Below are positions 40,983 through 48,878 of a DNA stretch of 49,194 nucleotides, piece by piece (the stretch's first letter is position 1; every line of letters starts with the position of its first letter). The notes beneath the pieces were generated by a model. It was not told the DNA's origin, searched no databases, and worked only from the letters and a program-made list of their open reading frames with translations. The stretch is from Bacteroidota bacterium. GTDB lineage: Bacteria; Bacteroidota; Bacteroidia; Bacteroidales; JACABE01. The DNA lies in assembly GCA_026391675.1 (NCBI GenBank), contig JAPLDQ010000044.1:1-49194 (forward strand). Reading direction: 5' to 3'. The position numbers and the translations under genes were made by a program.

Positions 40983-41328
40983 AAAATTGATTTTTGAAAA
41001 GGTCAATAATTACTTCATTCTCCACCATCATTTCCTTAAATTCGACGTAATCGAAGTTGTGAGGAATTTGTTTATGATCAATCAGCAAATCATCATCTTT
41101 ATAGAAAAGGAAAAACCACCAGTCCCAATAACCTAATTTTATATCAGTAAGCAAAATCAAGGATTTTGGCGCATTCTTTTCTACGAAACTACACCCAACC
41201 TCAAAAAGCAATTTATTATGCATTTCGGGCGTTATTCCGGCTAATTTTTGAATCTCAACTTTTGCATCATATAATTTATGCTTTTCTTGCTGAGTGTAAG
41301 AAGAAGGTTTTGTGTGTGGGCTTTTCAT
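40972..41328 (-). CDS. early protein of unknown function
   Basis: With the ATG at 41326-41328 (MKSPHTKPSSYTQQ) this protein has 118 residues; an ATG at 41358 would add ten but overlaps the upstream gene by 23 bases. It includes HKLYDAKVEIQKLAGITPEM, SLILLTDIKLGYWDWWFFLF and YKDDDLLIDHKQIPHNFDYV. It looks like an alpha/beta protein, not recognised. It lies between the 94-residue protein and the GemA-like gene. Confidence 0.55.
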   Translation of the reverse strand: MKSPHTKPSSYTQQEKHKLYDAKVEIQKLAGITPEMHNKLLFEVGCSFVEKNAPKSLILLTDIKLGYWDWWFFLFYKDDDLLIDHKQIPHNFDYVEFKEMMVENEVIIDLFKNQFYAQ

Positions 41329-41335
41329 TTCTTTA

Positions 41336-41620
41336 TTATTTAGATTGTATTCTGTCAATTTCAGCAGCTATTAAAGCACCTGCTTTTACTAAGTCTCTTA
41401 CTCTATCATTTTCTGATGGTTTATACCATTCAATATCAAATGGCCATATAACCATAAACCATGTTTGTAATCTTGTCTTCCAATAACCTCTTAAGGCATA
41501 ACAAACTGCTGCGTCAGATAATTGACCACAATTGAGCTTAGCATCATTTTCTGGAGTCCATCCTTCAACGTCAATCTGTCTTTTTCTTTCTTTTGCGATT
41601 AATTCAATTCCTGTTTCCAT
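41336..41620 (-). CDS. small conserved phage protein (ER-RQ...GW type)
   Basis: This is a 94-residue protein: LIAKERKRQIDVEGWTPEND, LSDAAVCYALRGYW, WPFDIEWYKPSEND, RDLVKAGALIAAEIDR. The pattern ERxRQ...GWTxExD...KAGALIxAEIDR is widespread in short phage proteins of unknown function. Transcription continues from the ATPase gene 12 bases upstream. Confidence 0.65.
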   Translation of the reverse strand: METGIELIAKERKRQIDVEGWTPENDAKLNCGQLSDAAVCYALRGYWKTRLQTWFMVIWPFDIEWYKPSENDRVRDLVKAGALIAAEIDRIQSK

Positions 41621-41632
41621 AATTTCTATTGA

Positions 41633-42256
41633 TTAAATTTGTTTATTCCAGTATTTATCTGCGCCTTCTTTCCAAATTATAAAAGGTTCCTGATCTCCTC
41701 CAAACCGAGATGCTTCGATAAATGCTTTATATTTTTCTATAAATATCTTAACATCACTGTCAAACCTTATTCTTTTTGCAAGACTTCCTGAAGGTAATTT
41801 TCCATCAACTTGACTTATAATTATAAAAGTTTTGTTTCTAAAAGTATCTTTCAATAATATATAATCTTTGTATTTCATCTGGCTATACTGTGACGAGTCT
41901 ATTACAACTATTTCAGCACTTTTTCTTTTATGTAATCTTATTATAAGATCAGGAATTGGTTCCTTGTCTAATAGTAAAAATCTACTTCCACATTCATCAA
42001 GTCCTGCACGTTTGCACGACAGCTGCATTGTTAATGAAAAACCCTCTTCAAAACTATCATATAATACCTTCCCGAAATTTGTCATATATTTACATAATTG
42101 AAGTACAAAGCTTGTTTTGCCATTACCTGAATCACCGCTAACAAACCATATCCCCCCACGACCCGGTTTACCGAAACTTTTTTCCCAACTACCTTTGAAA
42201 TCATAAGTTTTAAAATTTTTAGTAAATAATGAGTTTGTCGAGTAAGCTCTTGCCAT
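41633..42256 (-). CDS. RecA-like ATPase of the early region
   Basis: This 207-residue protein has a Walker A motif, GIWFVSGDSGNGKTSFVLQL, near residue 40 and a Walker B-like strand, AEIVVIDSSQYSQM, near 115. A strand TFIIISQVDGKLPSGS also fits RecA/DnaB-like folds. It follows MuB in the operon. Its role could be in replication or recombination, for example as a helicase-loader or repair partner. It is separate from MuB, whose fold and N-terminus differ. Confidence 0.75.
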   Translation of the reverse strand: MARAYSTNSLFTKNFKTYDFKGSWEKSFGKPGRGGIWFVSGDSGNGKTSFVLQLCKYMTNFGKVLYDSFEEGFSLTMQLSCKRAGLDECGSRFLLLDKEPIPDLIIRLHKRKSAEIVVIDSSQYSQMKYKDYILLKDTFRNKTFIIISQVDGKLPSGSLAKRIRFDSDVKIFIEKYKAFIEASRFGGDQEPFIIWKEGADKYWNKQI

Positions 42257-42311
42257 ATTTTATATTTATCTTTCCGGTTATTGATCTTTGTTTGCTGAGC
42301 AATTATTAAAC

Positions 42312-43178
42312 TTAATTCTTGTTTAATTCGTTATAAATACGTCTCAGGCTTAATTCAGAACCTTTAATAATAACATTTGTATCAGTTCCTGCAGGTGCAT
42401 TTACCTTGGCCACCATCGATGCCTGAACCATTAAAAATTGTTTCATTTCATCTGTTCCTGCAGGAGAAACCTTCTGATATCTGCTGCCATATCTTGAGAA
42501 TAATTCAGTGTAACCAACCTTCTTACAGTCGATAGCTCTTACAATTTTCTGTTTTAATCCATCAGCACCCATCATATACCATCCGCATGCACGTTCACTA
42601 GCATTCCATAAAGCTTTTAACTCTAAAAATGCAGAATAGTCCAAGTCTCCGGCTTCGTCAAGTATAATCAATGGGTTGGGGATGCTACGCAGATAAAACA
42701 CCAAATCTGCGTAAACATCAGCATATTTGCCTGTATGCCCCACCCCAAATTCTTTAGCTATAAATCTTATCAGTTTTTGCTTAGTCTTTACCTGACTGCA
42801 ATCTGTATAAATGGCGTTTTTATTAGATTTTACATACTCTTTAGCACAATAGGTTTTGCCGATATCAGCGATATCGCACAATAAACTACTCATTGAATTG
42901 TCCTGGCATAATTTCAACTGACCGGTTATAAAATTATATGCCGGTGTATTGGCTGTTTTCCATACTGCTGCAGTTCCTAATTGGATATCCATTAAACGGG
43001 CTAAACTTATCCAGTTCTGATCACTCAGCACTCTTTCAGTTTCACCGTTTTTAATTCGGCTATACTGAGCATTATTAATTCCCAGGCTAACTGCAAATTT
43101 TGAATCACTGCCGGCAAAGTTTTCACGTCTTTCGGCTAAGACTTTTACGATCTGTTTTTTAATTTCTGTTGTAATCAT
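42312..43178 (-). CDS. MuB-like target-choosing ATPase
   Basis: This is a 288-residue AAA+ ATPase, the partner of the MuA transposase. A helix-turn-helix, SKFAVSLGINNAQYSRIKNG, is at residues about 25-45. The nucleotide-binding motif appears as CDIADIGKTYCAKEY, less canonical than GxxGxGKT. Walker B is NPLIILDEAGDLDYSAF, and the sensor part includes MMGADGLKQKIVRAID. MuB binds target DNA, activates the transposase and gives target immunity. The gene is 34 bases after MuA, as in Mu. Confidence 0.88.
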   Translation of the reverse strand: MITTEIKKQIVKVLAERRENFAGSDSKFAVSLGINNAQYSRIKNGETERVLSDQNWISLARLMDIQLGTAAVWKTANTPAYNFITGQLKLCQDNSMSSLLCDIADIGKTYCAKEYVKSNKNAIYTDCSQVKTKQKLIRFIAKEFGVGHTGKYADVYADLVFYLRSIPNPLIILDEAGDLDYSAFLELKALWNASERACGWYMMGADGLKQKIVRAIDCKKVGYTELFSRYGSRYQKVSPAGTDEMKQFLMVQASMVAKVNAPAGTDTNVIIKGSELSLRRIYNELNKN

Positions 43179-43212
43179 TTTATTGGTGTTTTAATTGGTG
43201 TTTAAATTTCGT

Positions 43213-45225
43213 TTAAAGGCTATTTATAGCATATTCACCGCCATAGCTAGCTGCATAAGCTTCCATATCCTCAATTGTTTCTTCATGCATGCTAAGCGGA
43301 GTCGAAGCAACAACTTCTGCTGCTGAAGCTGCAATCTCGGCCATCTGAATATGTTCGTTTTGAATGATCTCAATTTTATCAACCTTATTTTCCTTTATAA
43401 GCTTATCAAACTTATTAGTAAATTTAGCTTGGTCAATTCTTACTTCTTCATCATGTGCGGTACGTTCGGACATAGCTTCCTGATATCTTTCCAGCATTTG
43501 GCATTTACATAAAAAACTACCATTTTGGTATAAATATACTTCAGGTATGCTTCCATCATCAATAGGCAAATAGTAAGCATCTACATCATAGTTGTTGGTT
43601 TGTAAACGATCTACTATCTTTGAGTCAGGTAATATATACATATTATACTGCACCCTGCAGTATTGATTATTTCTGATACTGGTTTCTGTTTTTTCGCCTA
43701 TACATTTATAAATAAGTGCTTTATTAACTTGAGGTAGATCAGGATTAAGATTGTACATCAAAACCTGCCAACGGGTCATACCTGGATACTTCTTTTGTTT
43801 GCTGTGTAGTTTATTATTATGCTCAAAATTACTTTTCTGATCATCAGCAACCAATGTACTGTAAGCATAGAATTTTTCTTTAAATTCATTGTTTATTTTA
43901 TCGCTGGTAACACGGTTAGCTTCAAGTTTTAAATAAAACCTGCCTATTCCGGATTGAAGTTTCTTTTCAGTACCGTATTTCTTTTGCTTAATCTCATGTT
44001 CAGCACGTTTTTCACGACTATTCCCTTTATTACAAATTCTCATAAATGGGAACATCTCGCTTAGGATATCAAAATAATTACTTACAAGATGATTTTCAAC
44101 TTCAACTTGCATTGGCATTCCAAATCCGTTCCGATCTATCAGTCTGAACATATCTCTTAAGCAGGCAATGAATAAATCATCATCTTTGCTCATTGAATAT
44201 GCAGCACCTATGATACATTCACTTGCAACATCAAATGCGTAGTATGCTTTTACACGTTTGCCTGATAATTCTTTGCGAGGTAGGTCTCTGTCATCCATTG
44301 ATATTTTACTGAAAGAGAAATTAGGAGAGTTCCTGTGATTATGTGGCCGGTGTGTATTGTTATATTCAAATGTACCCATACGAACCTTGTCAACTAATGC
44401 ACGATTCAAAGGATTGTTAAGATAAGCCCATACTGTTGATTCACTTATTGAAATTGGACTGCCATCCTTCATAAAATCTTCACGATTGAATAATTCTCCG
44501 GATTCGCAATCAACAACTTCAATTTTACCACTCATATACGCTTCAAATTGTTCATGAACTGTAGTTGTATAAGGTTTTTCAGGCTGTGAATACAGGCTTA
44601 AAATCAATCTTTCAAGTTTTACCGATACTTTCCGGGCATTATCATTACCAAATTTTGGGTCAATTAGCGAAGCATAACCGGATTTAATATACTCCAGATA
44701 AGTAAGTTTTAATCGTTTTTCGCTTCCGGGCAATGTGTGAGGCATCTCTTTTGATAGTGTTTTAACAGCTTTTACAAGCATTTCCCACAATTTTGCTTTA
44801 GGTTCACCCAGTTGATTGCGCTGTTTTATACGTTCCTGGACAGTATTTTTAATTTCATTTAAAATCGAAGCACTATTACAGTATAATTGAATTTTATCGA
44901 CGTAACGTTTATTAGTATTAAAAGGATGATCAGTAAAATACGTCAACGCTTTAGCATCAGGAACCAATCTTTCAATAAATGGCTTAGTGGCTGCCACTTC
45001 TTTAACATCACCATATTTCTCATAAATAATACGCTTATATTTTGATGGTAAACTATCCAGTTCTATTAATGCAGACTTTCCATAGCACGAACGACGTATG
45101 ATATTGGCATTGCCTCTATTTCTTAAATTCTTATAAGTTGATTGAGGGATAATGCCTTCTATATTAGTTTCAGTTCTTATTAATTCTGCTCCGGAGATGC
45201 ATAATCTGTTATTATAGTATTCCAT
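43213..45225 (-). CDS. MuA-like DDE transposase
   Basis: This 670-residue transposase cuts the phage ends and joins them to the target. N-terminal DNA-binding parts (PQSTYKNLRNRGNANIIRRS, SLPSKYKRIIYEKYGD) precede the RNase H-like core with D332 in YYAFDVASECIIG, E377 in QVEVENHLVSNYF where a D is usual, and E405 or E409 in NSREKRAEHEIKQKKYGTEK. A C-terminal beta-barrel region and helical tail (about 580-670) would contact MuB. The length is close to the 663 residues of MuA. The Glu in the second catalytic position should be checked against relatives. Confidence 0.9.
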   Translation of the reverse strand: MEYYNNRLCISGAELIRTETNIEGIIPQSTYKNLRNRGNANIIRRSCYGKSALIELDSLPSKYKRIIYEKYGDVKEVAATKPFIERLVPDAKALTYFTDHPFNTNKRYVDKIQLYCNSASILNEIKNTVQERIKQRNQLGEPKAKLWEMLVKAVKTLSKEMPHTLPGSEKRLKLTYLEYIKSGYASLIDPKFGNDNARKVSVKLERLILSLYSQPEKPYTTTVHEQFEAYMSGKIEVVDCESGELFNREDFMKDGSPISISESTVWAYLNNPLNRALVDKVRMGTFEYNNTHRPHNHRNSPNFSFSKISMDDRDLPRKELSGKRVKAYYAFDVASECIIGAAYSMSKDDDLFIACLRDMFRLIDRNGFGMPMQVEVENHLVSNYFDILSEMFPFMRICNKGNSREKRAEHEIKQKKYGTEKKLQSGIGRFYLKLEANRVTSDKINNEFKEKFYAYSTLVADDQKSNFEHNNKLHSKQKKYPGMTRWQVLMYNLNPDLPQVNKALIYKCIGEKTETSIRNNQYCRVQYNMYILPDSKIVDRLQTNNYDVDAYYLPIDDGSIPEVYLYQNGSFLCKCQMLERYQEAMSERTAHDEEVRIDQAKFTNKFDKLIKENKVDKIEIIQNEHIQMAEIAASAAEVVASTPLSMHEETIEDMEAYAASYGGEYAINSL

Positions 45226-45228
45226 AAA

Positions 45229-45345
45229 TTATTTTTTGCAGTTATTATCTTTATATACACCTGCTCCCATCATTATTATGATCACAAAATATGCGATGGT
45301 AGCTGTCATCATGATGATGAATTCCAATAAGCTCATTCCTTCCAT
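45229..45345 (-). CDS. 38-residue membrane peptide between Ner and MuA
   Basis: A short frame beginning ATG GAA GGA and ending 3 bases before the MuA start codon encodes a peptide with MEGMSLLEFIIMMTATIAYF and a further hydrophobic run IIIMMGAGVY, then a polar KDNNCKK end. One membrane helix covers most of it. It fills the gap between the Ner-like gene and MuA in the same direction. Most annotation programs would skip it. Its function is not known; a membrane toxin-like or signalling peptide are possible ideas. Confidence 0.55.
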   Translation of the reverse strand: MEGMSLLEFIIMMTATIAYFVIIIMMGAGVYKDNNCKK

Positions 45346-45356
45346 TTTTATTAGTA

Positions 45357-45572
45357 TTAAATTTGACTTGTACTATCAATGTGTTTTATACATTCGATTA
45401 ATCTGTAACAATATTCTATTATTCCTGAATTATCGGTTCTCTCACCCATTATAATTCTATTTATCAGCGATTGTGATTTATTAAAATGAGAAGCAACATG
45501 CTTCTGACTTATAAGCTCTCTTTGCGCTTCAACTTCTTGTCTTTTTTCTTCTAAACTCAATTTTTTTTCCAC
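45357..45572 (-). CDS. Ner-like DNA-binding regulator
   Basis: The minus-strand frame is open from 45641, but that ATG lies upstream of the likely early promoter (-7 element at 45612-45619), so a GTG at 45572 is preferred. It gives about 71 residues, close to the 75 of Mu Ner. A helix-turn-helix is visible in ISQKHVASHFNKSQSLINRI. Ner turns down early transcription after transposition genes are on. The gene faces the repressor across the operator region, as in Mu. Confidence 0.7.
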   Translation of the reverse strand: MEKKLSLEEKRQEVEAQRELISQKHVASHFNKSQSLINRIIMGERTDNSGIIEYCYRLIECIKHIDSTSQI

Positions 45573-45604
45573 TTTGATATAATTTGATGTATTTTTGTAA
45601 AATA

Positions 45605-45664
45605 TACGTGACAAAGATAATACGAAATTACGTAAAAACAAGAATTATTTACGATTTTTCGTAT
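45605..45664. promoter_or_regulatory. early promoter and repressor operators
   Basis: A minus-strand TATCTTTG (-7 element) sits at 45612-45619. Next to it ATACGAAATTACGTAAA at 45620-45636 and TTTACGATTTTTCGTAT at 45648-45664 are inverted copies of one 17-bp motif, 14 of 17 bases agreeing. Each is partly palindromic (TTACG/CGTAA). The first copy lies between the -33 and -7 regions of the early promoter, so the repressor would block it. The second is near the repressor's own promoter. Repression is inferred from position. Confidence 0.65.
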
Positions 45665-45684
45665 TTATTTTTAATTTTAACATT

Positions 45685-46341
45685 ATGAATGAAGTAACTG
45701 AAAGATTTATAGAGTGTTATAAATACCTTGAAAAGCTAAATTTTTTCTCAAACAAGAAAGAATTTGCTAAAATAATAGGTGTAAGTACTTCATTATTGAC
45801 AGATATTGAGAAAGAAAGAAGTAATATTGGTATTAATGCAATACGTAATACCGTAATAAATTTCAATATAAATTCAGATTGGATTTTAACTGGAAATGGT
45901 TCAATGATAAAAGGTATTATTCCAATTGCAAAAAAAACTGAAAATTTAAAAGAAGGTATACCGCTTATTACAACCAATGCAATGGCAGGTTATTTCAAAG
46001 GTGATACTCAGGTATTGGAATATGAATGCGAACGATTCGTAGTACCCATTTTTAAAGATGCAGAATTCCTTATCAGCGTCAGAGGTAGTAGTATGAATCC
46101 TAAATATAATAGTGGTGATATTGTTGCCTGTAAAAAATTAACGATCGATACATTTTTTCAGTGGAACAAAGTCTATGTTTTAGATACAATACAGGGTGCA
46201 TTAATTAAACGAGTTAAGAAAGGATCAACTGATGATTATTTATTAATAGTTTCAGATAACCCTAAATATGAGGCTTTCGAACTACCTAAAACGAGTATTT
46301 ATGGTATAGCCATTGTAATAGGAGTTATCCGGTTAGAATAA
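45685..46341 (+). CDS. phage repressor with S24 peptidase domain
   Basis: This is a 218-residue cI/LexA-type repressor that maintains lysogeny. Residues 18-45 have a helix-turn-helix, FAKIIGVSTSLLTDIEKERS. The C-terminal half is an S24 peptidase with the self-cleavage pair: the serine in ISVRGSSMNPKYNSGDIVA and the lysine in GALIKRVKKG. Cleavage is probably between the two domains near NAMAGYF, an Ala-Gly bond. Induction would therefore follow the host SOS response. It is transcribed away from the early operon. Confidence 0.88.
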   Translation: MNEVTERFIECYKYLEKLNFFSNKKEFAKIIGVSTSLLTDIEKERSNIGINAIRNTVINFNINSDWILTGNGSMIKGIIPIAKKTENLKEGIPLITTNAMAGYFKGDTQVLEYECERFVVPIFKDAEFLISVRGSSMNPKYNSGDIVACKKLTIDTFFQWNKVYVLDTIQGALIKRVKKGSTDDYLLIVSDNPKYEAFELPKTSIYGIAIVIGVIRLE

Positions 46342-46923
46342 TTATTTTATTTTAAAATTTTCTTCCTTTTCCCATTATTTAACTTTATAATTTTTATTTT
46401 AATTATAAAAATATACTATTTAACTGTATTACAATATATTAGTATGTTTTTATGGGGTATTTAAAATATAAATATAGGGTCATATAGGGGGGTCTATTCA
46501 TGCATTTTAAGTAAAATATCATGTTTTTTAGGCACTATGTATGGTCTAATCCATATATTTTGAACCCAGTTTTGAACCCCCAACTGAACCCCCAACTAAG
46601 ACATTTCGTTTATTTGCATAAAAAAAGGCCACCGTAAAAAGGCAGCCTAATTTATTCTTAAATCTTATGTATTTTTTATTACTTTTGTTGCTTATATGGC
46701 TTAATTTAACGCTATTTAGGGTATTTGTCAGGTATAATTAAACTAAACCATTAAAACCGATTAAAATTAGCCCTAATAATTAAACCTAAATTAAAGCAAA
46801 TTAAACTTATTGGACGTTTCGTTTTAAAATCAAGCAGGCAAATTTATATTGTATCTGCTTATAAATCAAATAAAAATAGGCAAATTTATAAATAACCTTT
46901 TAAGACACTTCGTTTTGTGCCCT
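46342..46923. promoter_or_regulatory. left phage end with three candidate transposase sites
   Basis: No gene is present in these 582 bases. Three copies of a 16-bp motif occur: at 46597-46612 (GACATTTCGTTT core), 46810-46825 (GACGTTTCGTTT) and 46901-46916 (GACACTTCGTTT). The nearest copy is 7 bp from the proposed phage end, and the next is about 90 bp further inward. This resembles L1 and L2 of Mu. In front of the innermost copy, three tandem 12-base words, TGAACCCAGTTT and two TGAACCCCCAAC, fill 46561-46596. The rest is AT-rich. Confidence 0.6.
46561..46596. repeat. three tandem 12-bp words near the phage left end
   Basis: Two perfect copies of TGAACCCCCAAC are preceded by a degenerate copy, TGAACCCAGTTT. 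They touch the innermost transposase-like site at 46597. They could bind a regulator or an architectural protein. The function is unknown. Confidence 0.65.
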
Positions 46924-47329
46924 ATAAATACCAATAGAAAATTAGTTTTACCCTTTTATTGATTGTCCGTAGGACATATACCTTACAATAAAGAAATATT
47001 TTTGTTAATTTCCTACGGAAAATTATGGAAAGCGTCAGCTAAATTTTCTATTGATATTATTCTCCTACGGAGAAAACTTTTTAACTTAATGACATTGGGT
47101 AGGGATATAATATTGGCAGAAAATAAAAGTATGCCCTGCTTTTTTAATGGCCAGTAGGGACATAATAAAATATGGATGTTCCAAATATTAAAATAATTTT
47201 AATCGGACAACAATGATTACAAATCTTAAATTAACTTAAAATTTATAAGGAATATTAAGTAAATGATTTATTTTTGAGGAGAATTTAGGCTAAATATAAT
47301 CAAAATAATAAAAAACAGCTTATTAAGCA
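46924..47329. other. host intergenic region with co-varying palindromes, upstream of MFS gene
   Basis: ATAAATA at 46924-46930 repeats the sequence left of the prophage. Three small palindromes follow: GTCC-GTA-GGAC (46965-46975), TTTCC-TAC-GGAAA (47009-47021) and TTCTCC-TAC-GGAGAA (47060-47074). A related half-site, AGTAGGGACATAA, is near 47152. A plus-strand TATTTTTG at 47269-47276 is a good -7 promoter element for the MFS gene. The short frame covering 46963-47157 is interrupted by these palindromes and is not considered a gene. Confidence 0.55.
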
Positions 47330-48703
47330 ATGCAAAAACAGGATTCCTCAAAAGGCAATAATATCATACTGTTTATAGTAATGATTACTTCTTTTATAAA
47401 TCCATTTCTTGGAGCTGCTGTTAATATTGCCTTGCCTAAAATTGCAGAATCATTTCAAATGGATGCCATTACCATGAGCTGGATAGGAATGTGTTTTCTG
47501 CTGGCCTCAGCTGTTTTTCTGGTTCCAATGGGCAAGATTGCAGATATTATCGGCAGAAAGCGAATATTTTTAACAGGAAATATTATCTTAACCCTTGGGT
47601 CCATTTTATGCGCTTTATCCACTTCCACTTTTATACTTTTATTTGCCAGATTTGTTCAGGGTGTTGGATCTTCTATGGTATTTGGTACCGGAATGGCAAT
47701 AGTTACTTCTGCTTTTCCTCCGCAAAATAGAGGCAGAGCTATTGGTATCACTGTTTCATCGGTTTATTTTGGGTTGTCTGTAGCTCCGTTATTAGGTGGT
47801 ATCTTAACACATTACTTTGGCTGGCGAAGTATATTTTATGTTACGGTTCCTTTGGGCGTTTTGGTTGTTATTTCTACACTTATTTTTATAAAAGAAGAAT
47901 GGGCAGATGCAAAAGGTGAAAAATTTGATTTTGCAGGTTCAGCTGTTTATATGATTTTTATGAGTATCCTCATGTATGGTTTTACTCAGCTCCCGGAACC
48001 ATTTGCCATTGGTTTAACTATTATCGGTTTATCAGGTATGATATGGTTTGTAAAGCTGGAACTCCGGACACAATTCCCGGTTTTAAATATTCATCTTTTT
48101 AAAAACAATAAGGTTTTTGCCTTTTCAAATTTAGCTGCTCTGATTAATTATGCTGCTACTTTTGCCATTACTTTTTTGCTGAGTTTATACCTGCAGTTTG
48201 TAAAAGGATTTACGCCAAGGGATGCAGGAATGCTGCTGGTTACCCAGCCTCTGCTGATGACAGTTTTTGCTTCTTTATCAGGACGATTGTCTGATCGGTT
48301 CAGCCCTAATATATTATCTTCCTTTGGGATGGGTGTTATTGTAATAGGACTGATTCTATTAACTTTTATAAATGAATCAACCCAAAATACATATTTGATT
48401 GTATGTCTGGTTATTTTGGGTATAGGATTCGGTTTATTTTCTTCACCAAACACCAATTCAATTATGAGTTCAGTGGAGAAAAAATACCTGGGAATAGCAT
48501 CAGCAACTGTAAGCACCATGAGACTTACAGGGCAGATGTTTAGCATGGGAATTGCCACATTGATTATGAATCTTTATATCGGACATGCTAAAATAACCAT
48601 TCTTAACCGTATTCAGTTTCTGAACAGTGTCCAGCTGGCTTTTATATTTTTTGCAGTCCTATGCACACTGGGTGTATTTGCTTCTCTTGCAAGGAACAAA
48701 TAA
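47330..48703 (+). CDS. MFS drug/multi-substrate exporter (DHA2/EmrB-QacA type)
   Basis: This 457-residue proton-driven exporter of the major facilitator superfamily has about 12-14 membrane helices. Motif A, MGKIADIIGRKRIFLTG, lies between helices 2 and 3. RFVQGVGSSMVFGTGMAIV is the helix-4 arginine motif, and GLSVAPLLGGILTHYFGWR resembles the antiporter motif C. The family pumps drugs and small toxic molecules from the cytoplasm. It is transcribed alone from a promoter next to the prophage and is followed by a hairpin. The substrate is not predictable. Confidence 0.88.
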   Translation: MQKQDSSKGNNIILFIVMITSFINPFLGAAVNIALPKIAESFQMDAITMSWIGMCFLLASAVFLVPMGKIADIIGRKRIFLTGNIILTLGSILCALSTSTFILLFARFVQGVGSSMVFGTGMAIVTSAFPPQNRGRAIGITVSSVYFGLSVAPLLGGILTHYFGWRSIFYVTVPLGVLVVISTLIFIKEEWADAKGEKFDFAGSAVYMIFMSILMYGFTQLPEPFAIGLTIIGLSGMIWFVKLELRTQFPVLNIHLFKNNKVFAFSNLAALINYAATFAITFLLSLYLQFVKGFTPRDAGMLLVTQPLLMTVFASLSGRLSDRFSPNILSSFGMGVIVIGLILLTFINESTQNTYLIVCLVILGIGFGLFSSPNTNSIMSSVEKKYLGIASATVSTMRLTGQMFSMGIATLIMNLYIGHAKITILNRIQFLNSVQLAFIFFAVLCTLGVFASLARNK

Positions 48704-48734
48704 TTAATATTACTAATGATAGAATAAACTAATT

Positions 48735-48801
48735 GGACTAAAGTCCTTCAGTATATAATTCATTAGCCCCAGCCTTAAGGCTGGGGCTAATGAATATACT
48801 G
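48735..48801. terminator. palindromes after the MFS gene
   Basis: A short palindrome, GGACTAAAGTCC, at 48735-48746 is followed by a large one at 48749-48801. The core of the large one is ATTAGCCCCAGCCTT pairing with AAGGCTGGGGCTAAT, extended by CAGTATA/TATACTG on both sides. It probably terminates the MFS transcript from the left and the sorting-domain gene from the right. Its form resembles dispersed intergenic palindromes of this phylum. Confidence 0.65.
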
Positions 48802-48878
48802 ATTATGCTGGGGTTTAGCCCAAATCTTAAATAATTTAATCTGTCAATAGTGAATAAATATATTGTTTTCCCATATTT

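Larger units (their letters stand above)
9625..46923. mobile_element. Mu-like transposable prophage, about 37.3 kb
   Basis: A repressor, a Ner-like protein, MuA, MuB, DUF3164-, gp36-, gp29-, F- and G-like proteins, a contractile tail and an end-located DNA methylase together define a Mu-type phage. The ends were placed by comparing the two flanks. Read inward, both ends carry TATA, five bases, then CAAAAC and a transposase-site-like motif (9625 onward, and the complement of 46923 leftward). Both are bordered by the direct repeat ATAAATA, within which a 5-bp duplication could lie. The exact base is uncertain by a few positions, and the classical TG/CA termini are not obvious. All expected modules appear intact, so the element may be functional. 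Confidence 0.85.

Noticed and set aside
45236-45454. Plus-strand open frame opposite the Ner-MuA gap
   Set aside because: It is antisense to the Ner-like gene and to the better supported 38-residue minus-strand peptide.
46963-47157. 64-residue open frame upstream of the MFS gene
   Set aside because: It runs through host palindromes, has no conserved-looking sequence and lacks gene-like context.
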